NCBI GenBank assembly: GCA_036417435.1
Contig: CM070907.1
Span: 58,264,001-58,328,000 of the forward strand
Origin: Inia geoffrensis
Lineage: Eukaryota; Chordata; Mammalia; Artiodactyla; Iniidae
Length of the DNA: 64,000 nucleotides
Direction: 5' to 3'
Position numbers and translations under genes: made by a program
The notes under the pieces: model-generated
The model's input: only the letters and a program-made list of their open reading frames with translations
The model's database searches: none
What the model was told of the DNA's origin: nothing
In this document: piece by piece, positions 56,516 through 64,000 of the stretch
Layout: each line of letters begins with the position of its first letter
Numbering within the stretch: the stretch's first letter is position 1

Positions 56516-57500
56516 TTGTGTGTTCTGGCTCCAAGAAAGGTAGGTTACATATTCTAGAATCTTGGTTTTGGTAGAATAACTCCAGTCTCTTTTTTTACTA
56601 CCACCTAGTAAGTTGCCCATCTATTGCTCCCAGAATAAAACAGAAATCAGAAAATAGAATACTTGTCAGAAATATCATCCTATAATGAATCTTTGATCTC
56701 AAAGTCAGCTGTGAAAACCAGTGATGGTACATTGGAGAAGATGGAGTATTGAGGGTTTCTTTGTTATAGAGCCAGGAACTGAGGCAAAATACAGATTTCA
56801 AAAAAGGAAAAATATTACAGAACTGCCAAGTGAGACAGTCAAGTACAAATATTACTAATGACTATGTATTAGCACAAGCACCTAAATGCTGATTTGGATT
56901 TGGCCACTAAATACAACTGTTTGCTAACTGAATTCTTTAGAGTATGTCTTGACTTTGTTCCTTACCAGTCCTGTAAAGTAATGTTATTAGGAAAATTATA
57001 TAACCTCTCCAAATTTTAGTTTTCCTTTGTAAATCTTTATAAACATAGAGATTTCTAAAATTTTTAAACAATCATGCATATTAAGTGCTTAACACTATAC
57101 CTTCTCTTTTATAAGCATTGAGTAATTAGTAATCATCATTGTTATTTAGAAAGACTTAAGGACTTGGTGACTTTGAACTTGATTTCCTGGCAGGAGACAA
57201 AATCTAATTGAAAGATCTTAGAACTGAAATCTCAGAACCTTGGCTCTACCACTAGCTTGCCTATGTAGCAACAGCAGGACCATTTCTAGCACAATTTCAT
57301 TATCTCTCAAGAAGATTTTTTTTTTTTCTTTGCCTTGCCTACCTGAACAAGAGAGAGAACAGGTGTGAAGCACGATTCAAATACAAGGTATGATCAACAA
57401 TAGAACAAATAAATATTAGATAATTTAAAACTCTATAGAGTTAAAAGAAAATTTCAAAACATTTTTCACACCGTGGATACCTTGGCCTCGAGGGCTCATC
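56516..57500. other. Unique sequence, nothing recognised
   Basis: About 1 kb without a recognised gene or confident repeat. Confidence 0.5.
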
Positions 57501-57504
57501 CCTC

Positions 57505-57750
57505 TGGTTTTTTTTTTCCTATTTTAAGGCCTTCTCTTAGAAGCCTTCCTTGGCCACTCCTCTCCCCTGTTCACCACACCAAACATCTGCCAGGTTCTGT
57601 TAGGAGTTTCTCCTTTACTGTTCCTTAATGCTCTGTGTCAGTCAATGTTAATACACTTGTGGCAGGACATAATAATTATTTTTTTGTAGATTTGTCTCTT
57701 TCGATAGTACATGAGCTCTTTGAGTGTAGAAACCATAATATGGAGACGTG
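57505..57750 (+). mobile_element. L2 LINE, 3' fragment
   Basis: 'agaagccttccttggccactcc', 'ctttactgttccttaatgctctg' and 'tagtacatgagctctttgagtgtagaaacc' follow the L2 order. Confidence 0.8.
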
Positions 57751-57754
57751 ATGG

Positions 57755-58005
57755 AGTGTAGTGTTTAACAACTGGGCTATGTGGTCAGATGCTCTAGGTT
57801 CAATTCCTAGTTCCACCCTCTTCAGCAAGATACTACTTAAATTCTCTATGCCTCAGTTTCCCCATCTGAAAAGGAGGATAATTAGAGTAACTACTTCATA
57901 GGGTTATTGTGAGGATTTGATGGCTTAATAATGGATATAAAGCACTCAAAACAGTGGCTGACAGGTAGTAGATGGCTCAATGAATGTTAACTGTTAGTAT
58001 AATTT
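57755..58005 (+). mobile_element. MIR, plus strand, nearly complete
   Basis: The best-preserved MIR of the window: 'ggtcagatgctctaggttcaattcctagttccacc', 'atgcctcagtttccccatctgaaaaggaggataa', 'catagggttattgtgagga' and 'ggctgacaggtagtagatggctcaatgaatg'. Confidence 0.9.
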
Positions 58006-58137
58006 ACATACTAAATACCCAGGTGTCTCCAGAGCACATCAAAGGAGCTGGTACATAGGAAAAAAAGCTTGGCAAATGTTGACTTCTTCTCCCCCCCAAA
58101 AATGAAGATTCTTCAGGACAAGTGCAAAAAAAAAAAA

Positions 58138-58191
58138 GTATCTATATCTCTATATCTATCTACCTACCTATCTACCAATCTATCTATCTCC
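58138..58191. repeat. (TCTA)n tetranucleotide repeat
   Basis: Imperfect 'tcta'/'ccta' units follow an A-run at 58126-58137. It is probably polymorphic. Confidence 0.9.
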
Positions 58192-58336
58192 AAGCTACAC
58201 CTAAGTTTAAGATATAAGAAAAAAAAAGAGAAATTCTACCTTCCCTGCAGAGTAGTTTGTAGGGCTTGAGAAAATATAAATACATTGTTTCCACTTTTAC
58301 TAGAATACTAGAGACTCATCAATAATTATTATTGGT

Positions 58337-58538
58337 GGGCTTCTCTGGTGGCACAGTGGTTGAGAGTCCGCCCGCCGATACAGAGGACATGGGTTCATGT
58401 CCCGGTCCGGGAAGACCCCATATGCCGTGGAGCAGCTGGGCTCGTGAGCCATGGCCGTTGAGCCTGCGTGTCCGGAGCCTGTGCTCCGCAACTGGAGAGG
58501 CCACAACAGTGAGAGGCCAACATACCACACAAAAAAAA
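58337..58538 (+). mobile_element. CHR-2 SINE with expanded direct repeat
   Basis: A complete copy starting 'gggcttctctggtggcac', with a slightly older body. The left direct repeat 'aataattattattggt' (58321-58336) corresponds to an ATT-expanded right copy at about 58537-58564. An ATT microsatellite has grown inside the right duplication. Confidence 0.95.
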
Positions 58539-58564
58539 TAATTATTATTATTATTACTATTGGT

Positions 58565-60435
58565 AATATGATGATGATGATTGGATGATCTGGATGGGAT
58601 GCAGGAGACACAGTAGATAGTCTCTGTCCTTTAGGCCATTTTTCTATGAAATAAGGGAGATTGGTCATGCTCTTTTGAAGGAACTGGCAAACCCTAGCAA
58701 AACATCACACTGAGAACTGTGAAATAATGTATGAGCCCCATGAAAGCTGGGAGCACAGCACCAGCATGATTGGAGGGAAAATAAAGGAGAGAGACCCTGG
58801 ACACACTCAGTTTAAATTGGCTTGATTTTCAGACACAACATCAAATTTTGTTTTCCCCACAGAACAAGGAAGAAGCCTGTGGTATTAGACTTTGATTATT
58901 TCCCGAGGCTGTCACAGGACACAAACTCTTAAAAAAGTCCCATTTTCTCTTTGAAAACATAAGCGTTAAATACATTCCAAGAAACACAACTTTTTTTTTC
59001 AGTTAATACAAGCATATAAGGACACATAACTTTCCAAGATTAAAAGAAAAAAGGTTAAACATACAGGCTCAAGAGGACTTTTCAGTGAATTAGTTCTAAA
59101 TCAGCTAGGCATTATCTCAGAAAGCTGGTGTAGTTATTACAGGCAATGTTTCAGTAACACTGATGAACAAGATGGACTGGATTTAACACAAAATACAGCC
59201 TAATAGGAGAAGAGGCATTGGATTATAGGGCGGAGTCAATTACCAATTTCTGTCATATTCTTTGTGGATTTCAGACTCCTTATATTTGCCAGGCTCCTTA
59301 AATGAGCATTACTTTACAATGTCTTTACAAGTCTTTGGAATGTCACACTTCTATTAAATTACTCAGGGAGCACAATGAAATAGAATACTTGAGTGTTCAA
59401 ATCTATGTAAATAAGGTCGTTTCCACCAACTTCGAGCCCTCTTTCCTCTAATAAATCCCATACACCCTTAGTTGGATGTCCAGGACAAGATAGGCAAAAT
59501 TATCAGAAATCCTTTATAAAATTCTTAGAAGATGAAGCAACCCTGACTTATCCAATGGGAGTCAATCATCATGTCCTAAAGGGTTTGCTAAGACATAAAT
59601 GCAAATGAACAGGCTTTATTCAATTAATAAATTAATTAAGAATATTACTAGAAAAATAATTCATATAAAGGGAATCTGGTATTTGCTAAAAATGTACAGG
59701 TAAGGTTTAGATTTACCAAATTTGACCCAGAAGAACTGTACATGATAGAAATAATGCCCACAGAGGAAACTCACAATAATAGATGAAAACATCAATAAGA
59801 TTGGATAGGGATGAGAAAGCAGAAAAAAAATTAATTGATCCCATTGGAAATAACATGAACAACATTGGGATATGTTATAAATTTCTGAGTTACACCGATT
59901 AGATTAATTTCATTTAATAGACCATAGAAAAATCCCCTCCCACCAGATGAAAAAAATGATCCCACGCAAACCCTCCAAAAAATTAATAAAATAAAATATC
60001 TGGACATGAAGAGGACATTCTAAATTTTGTAATACCTGTAGCAGAAGTCTTAAACTGCCAGATTTTGTGTCATATCTGGTCTTTAGATGTATCCTGTGGT
60101 CAGCACTGTGTTTACGAAAAATTAAAACCCCCAAAGTAAGAGTAATTACTTACAAATCAGGAGTTTTCATGTAAAAGACTAGGTCTGAACCTAGTCCTCT
60201 CTTGAAACATCTCTTCTAGAGCTTCTGAACTTCTGTTATCACAGGTAACAACTGGCTGATGTAGAGCATCATCAGAGCTTTCTAGAGCTTTCCAGAATAT
60301 GCACCTGTCAGGCATCACTCAATTATGCAACACACCTGGCCCCAGTAAGCATTTGGGTTTATGAACTCTAATCCAAGCCCTTGAGAGAACACAATGCCAG
60401 GAGACATTCTGACCCAGCCCCGAAAACCTCTTCCT
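58565..60435. other. Unique sequence, nothing recognised
   Basis: The longest repeat-poor stretch of the window (about 1.9 kb). No exon-like frame, RNA gene or promoter is evident. It would be a natural place to look for conserved non-coding sequence by alignment. Confidence 0.5.
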
Positions 60436-60439
60436 TTCA

Positions 60440-60625
60440 CAGGAGATTAGTTATGTGAACTTGGGGAAGACATGCACATTTTCAGAAATCCAGTTTCCTG
60501 ATCTGCAGCCTAATCCATGGCATTGTTAGAAGGGTCAAAAGACATATGTATAAAAATATCAGATACTTCCTAGCTCATAATAGACGCTTATGAAACAACA
60601 GCCATGATAATGACAGTTAACAGAG
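60440..60625 (+). mobile_element. MIR, plus strand
   Basis: 'agttatgtgaacttggggaagac', 'aaatccagtttcctgatctgcag' and 'ctagctcataatagacgctta' follow the MIR order. Confidence 0.68.
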
Positions 60626-61380
60626 AAACTGTGTCTACGAATAGTTCTGTTACGTTTAAGTGGAGAAAGGGAAACAAACATACCTTACTGTACATAGTTT
60701 CACTTATAAGTTGAAACTTCATGACCTAATTTTATTTTGAGAAAGAACCGAAATTGTAAAAGATAGAATTTCTAACTAGAGCTGTTAAGTCAAATTGAAG
60801 GGTTGGGATTTGTAAACTTTATTATGATGGTGGGACGTTAGACTTCTGATTTACAACAGAAATCATTTACATCTCAAGTGCAAAATGAGATTGGCAAAAT
60901 CAAATCCCTTTATTTTGGATTTACTGTGTGATTTGTAAACTTGTTCCTTTGCTTATATATATATTATTTTTTCCTATGCAATGCACAGAAATTTTGGATG
61001 TTTCAGGATTTTCATGTATGTTTTATAATCAATCATGTACTTTCAAAAAGTGTGACTAGCTCTGATCCCTAAAGATGCTTATAAATCCTAGTCTACTTCT
61101 TCCCTTTAACAGGAAAGATTTATATGTAATAAATACATTTCCTACTCGGGTTTGGTAGAAGTGTCACTTTATAAATACAAACAGCGAGAACATTTCTTTA
61201 AGCTCCTTCAGCTTATAGGTCTGAATCTTGCCTGGGAATGTGACACACCCATCCAGAAGGAGTTTCCTCTTTAGAAAACCCAAACCTCTTCCCTTCCTTA
61301 GCTAATAATACCTTGTTTCTTTAGGAAGCTATCATCCTACTGTTTGTAATTACTTTATAAGATAGTGCATTGACTTTATA
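60626..61380. other. Unique sequence, nothing recognised
   Basis: No gene or confident repeat was recognised. Confidence 0.5.
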
Positions 61381-61384
61381 AGAA

Positions 61385-61560
61385 AGTGCACTAGACAGAC
61401 AGTTGTTATGAGAACTAGGTTTAAAGTATAGTACATATTAGCTGGGCAGTTCTCACCAAGGCACTGTCACTTTCTTATCTTCATCTCTAAGTCCAGAGGG
61501 CTGGACCACTGCATTTCTGAGGACCCTCCTAGGACTAACCATGTCGGAATCAATGATGCT
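61385..61560 (+). mobile_element. Probable MIR, plus strand, diverged
   Basis: 'agctgggcagttctcaccaaggcactgtcactttcttatcttcatctctaag' vaguely follows the MIR core order; borders are uncertain. Confidence 0.35.
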
Positions 61561-61727
61561 ACCATCTGTGCCCGATTCCTACAATGACTGGGTCTTGCTA
61601 GAGTCGTTCTAGTTGTCCAAGTCTTTTGCTATTCCTCAATAACAAGACCCATGAAATTTATTTCCTTTCAAATAGATTTTGTGCCTAACCACACATGTTA
61701 CATGAAGTAATCAGCCATTTCTTGCCA

Positions 61728-61822
61728 TATTCAGCCAGCCAGCTAACCAGCCAGCTGTTCATCCATCCTCCCATTCATCCAGGCCCTCGTTCATCCCCCA
61801 GCCAGTCAGTCATTCAACAAAG
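61728..61822. repeat. CAGC/CATC-type tetranucleotide repeat
   Basis: Imperfect tetramers: 'cagccagccagctaaccagccagc', then 'catccatcctcccattcatcc', then 'cagccagtcagtcatt'. A 65-codon frame here is a composition artefact. Confidence 0.85.
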
Positions 61823-62325
61823 ATTATTTCAACAACCACCATATATAAGGATGTCAGTAAAGCTTTCTTGGGAGGTATTGTGTAAGATCTAAACTTACAT
61901 GAGATATATTTCTCATGTAATATATTCTCTTAGAGAACAGGGGAGAAGCTCTTGACATTTCCTGGTAGAAATTTTGGGGTCAGATATATCTGGGTTCAAA
62001 CTGCAGCTCAGCCCCAGTCCTGTCAAGGTAAAATGACACTAATAATATCAGATATTACTTCCATCGAAATCCTTCTCATAAAAGACCTTCCCTCTCCCTC
62101 CAGACAGCTACCTTTAGGGCACAAGTCACCAGCCTCCTCTTTTCCTTCTTAGGACCACAGTCTCCTGACTGCTATGTGTAACAACAATCTGTTTTTCTTT
62201 TCAGCACAAAGGATCCTTTATCTTGGCTCTCCTCATAAGACCTCGTATTTTGAAATATTATATCAAACTTGCATTTATCAGTGGATGGGATAATATCTAT
62301 TAGTGGAATCCTATTTAGAGAGACT
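61823..62325. other. Mostly unassigned, MIR-like scrap inside
   Basis: 'atatctgggttcaaactgcagctcagcc' at about 61986-62012 looks like the tRNA-side of a plus-strand MIR. The rest is unrecognised. Confidence 0.45.
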
Positions 62326-62329
62326 TTTT

Positions 62330-62530
62330 CATGTCAATAATTTTACTAGGGGCCCTCTCTCTATTATCTCACTATATCCTGACAATAATCTTTCACAGTA
62401 GATATTATCACCCTCATTTAATGGATAAGAAAAGTACGATTTGGAAAGGTTAGGTCACTTTCTCATGGATACAGACTCAGATACAGACCTATGCCCATCT
62501 TCTGGCTCCAAAGCTGAGGCTTGTTCTAAA
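62330..62530 (-). mobile_element. MIR, minus strand
   Basis: 'tatctcactatatcctgacaataatctttcacagtagatattatcaccctcatttaatgg' and 'cttctggctccaaagctgagg' follow the reverse-complement MIR order. Confidence 0.75.
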
Positions 62531-62722
62531 ATAATTCATTTTCTAGAATTATTACTAGAACAGTAGAATGCACCACTAACCTGTAATCCTGGTATAGATG
62601 TGACAACCAATATTTTCTAATGTAAGAAAATTTCCCAGGTCACACTGCTAGTAAATTTTAGAGCATACTAGTATGGTAGAATAGTAGACATCCTTCTATA
62701 CCAAAGTCCACCTCTGATTTTT

Positions 62723-62929
62723 TTTTTTTTTTTTTTTGCGGTACGCGGGCCTCTCACTGTTGTGGCCTCTCCCGCTGTGTAGCACAGGCTCCGGACGCGC
62801 AGGCTCAGCGGCCATGGCTCACGGGCCCAGCCGCTCTGCGGCATGTGGGATCCTCCCGGACCGGGGCACGAACCCGCGTCCCCTGCATCGGCAGGCGGAC
62901 TCTGAACCACTGCGCCACCAGGGAAGCCC
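62723..62929 (-). mobile_element. CHR-2 SINE with perfect target-site duplication
   Basis: Minus orientation, poly(T) then a near-consensus body ending 'gccaccagggaagccc'. The 15-bp direct repeat 'ccacctctgattttt' at 62708-62722 and 62930-62944 is perfect. It is among the youngest-looking SINEs here. Confidence 0.97.
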
Positions 62930-62944
62930 CCACCTCTGATTTTT

Positions 62945-63115
62945 AAGGCCCACTGTAAGCTGAGATTCCCTGACCTTTTTCCTTTCACTTCTCTCCAACA
63001 TGAGTCGGCCTCCTCAGCTTAACGGGTCACTCCAAACTCATTCCCAAATCTCTCCAGGTTGTCCTTCATTTATTTCTCCACTTAGAATGCTATCCTGATG
63101 ACAAAAACAAACTGC
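62945..63115. other. Unassigned sequence, L2-like in places
   Basis: A pyrimidine-rich stretch with 'tccttcatttatttctccacttagaatgctatcc' is faintly L2-like but not assigned. Confidence 0.3.
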
Positions 63116-63119
63116 TGCA

Positions 63120-63320
63120 AGTTTTCTGTGAATTTACTACACGGGGCAATTTACATGCATTATCTAAAGCTCACAACAGTCCTTTCTGTCAGATATCATT
63201 ATCTCCATGTGTCAAATGAGGAAACTGAAGAAACTGAGGGAGGTGGAATAATTGGCCCAAAGTAAAAAGAGTTCAGAATCAGGGCTTGATTTCAGGTCTC
63301 TCTGAATCTATATGCCATTA
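63120..63320 (-). mobile_element. MIR, minus strand
   Basis: 'acatgcattatctaaagctcacaacagtcc', 'catgtgtcaaatgaggaaactgaag' and 'agaatcagggcttgatttcaggtc' follow the reverse-complement MIR order. Confidence 0.78.
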
Positions 63321-64000
63321 TTGTAAATGGTAAACACCATCCTATTATCTCACCAGGGAAAGCCCAAATCTGAGTGAAAAATGGGGTACAACAGGAATAG
63401 TGTGATTTGGTGTTGTTACCAAGGCTGTTGCCTCAGAACCATACCCCTGTCCCTCCCTGCAGGTGAACTTGCAGAAAACCTCAACTAACCATATCCTCTA
63501 GCTATGTTCACCTCACAAGAACAAGAGAGTCTAACCATAGGAAAACAGGTGCAAACTGGTTCAGCTCCAAGAGTGGGACAAAGTGTGCCCTGCAGCCCAT
63601 AAGCCCCTCATTATTGTAGTAAGATCTCGGCTTGTTTGTGCCACGATGGCTCAATCCACTTCCGACTCAGATGCTAAAGGACCATAGGAGGGCAGAAGAG
63701 AGGTGGCACCCCAGTCTCAGGAAGAACACCACTTTTCTCAGAAAACCAATACCTATGCCTCCCCCTCATTAGCTTTGCCTTTAAAATCTTGTCTTGATCA
63801 CCCACCCACCCGTGAGAAGTTGATTTGTGAACTAAGTTCCCGTTTCTCCATTCTCTGGCCATTGGATAAGGCTTTTGCTGTTTCAGTCTCAGCATGGGTT
63901 TCATTACTGGCTGTGCAAGCCTGATTGGAAAAAGAACCTTCCAGCCAGATGGGTGGCTTTGACCTGGGCTAGGACCCCGGAGAAGGTCTCGGTGACTAAT
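63321..64000. other. Unique sequence to the window edge
   Basis: No gene was recognised. Overlapping frames at 63674-63904 (minus) and 63703-63924 (plus), 76 and 73 codons, have no recognised similarity. The content is somewhat GC-richer than the average of the window. Confidence 0.45.

Overview
The window reads as nuclear DNA of a cetacean (whale, dolphin or porpoise). The deciding evidence is about a dozen copies of the cetacean CHR-2-type tRNA-derived SINE, most with poly(A) tails and direct repeats, plus three longer CHR-1-type relatives. The rest is a mammalian background: L1 LINEs of several ages, a HAL1-like element, and many old MIR and L2 copies. The sequence is AT-rich, and high-GC stretches occur mainly in SINEs and one L1 5' UTR. 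I find no host protein-coding gene, exon, rRNA or tRNA gene that I can support. The window looks like an intergenic or deep intronic region built by layered retrotransposition.

Layout: 1-5.1 kb holds an L2 end, a CHR-1-type SINE, a CHR-2 SINE, a young 70-bp duplication, MIR copies and an old minus-strand L1 3' end. 5.1-10.2 kb holds an old plus-strand L1 (split by a CHR-2), directly followed by a younger minus-strand L1 whose 5' end abuts a CHR-2 poly(A). 10.2-16.5 kb is mostly unique DNA with L2 and MIR copies. 16.5-22.6 kb holds L1 and HAL1-like fragments. 23.85-31.42 kb is a nearly full-length but inactivated L1MA-like element with a 5' UTR carrying 229-bp tandem units; three CHR-2 SINEs are nested in it. 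31.6-47.6 kb is MIR/L2-rich and contains a MaLR-like LTR split by a CHR-1-type SINE and a twin-primed (5'-inverted) L1 inserted into an L2. 47.6-51.6 kb holds an L2 split by CHR-2, then a young 5'-truncated L1 with an intact ORF2 C-terminus, a 200-bp polypyrimidine tract, and an inverted L1 3' end. 51.6-64 kb is L2/MIR, one mosaic CHR-1/CHR-2 SINE, two more CHR-2 SINEs and microsatellites.

The elements are related as follows. L1 ORF2 protein is the known source of the reverse transcriptase and endonuclease that mobilise the SINEs. The direct repeats here start at A-rich sites, as L1 endonuclease cutting predicts. Nesting gives a relative order: L2, MIR and MaLR first; then L1MA/HAL1; then CHR-1; then the younger L1s and CHR-2.

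No undescribed biological system is evident. The items most worth a second look are the possible SINE-L1 template-switch chimera (7.9-10.2 kb), the twin-primed L1 (37.93-38.91 kb), the L1 5' UTR monomers (24.46-24.92 kb), the young L1 (48.39-50.19 kb), the mosaic SINE (55.41-55.69 kb) and a dispersed old repeat family I could not name.
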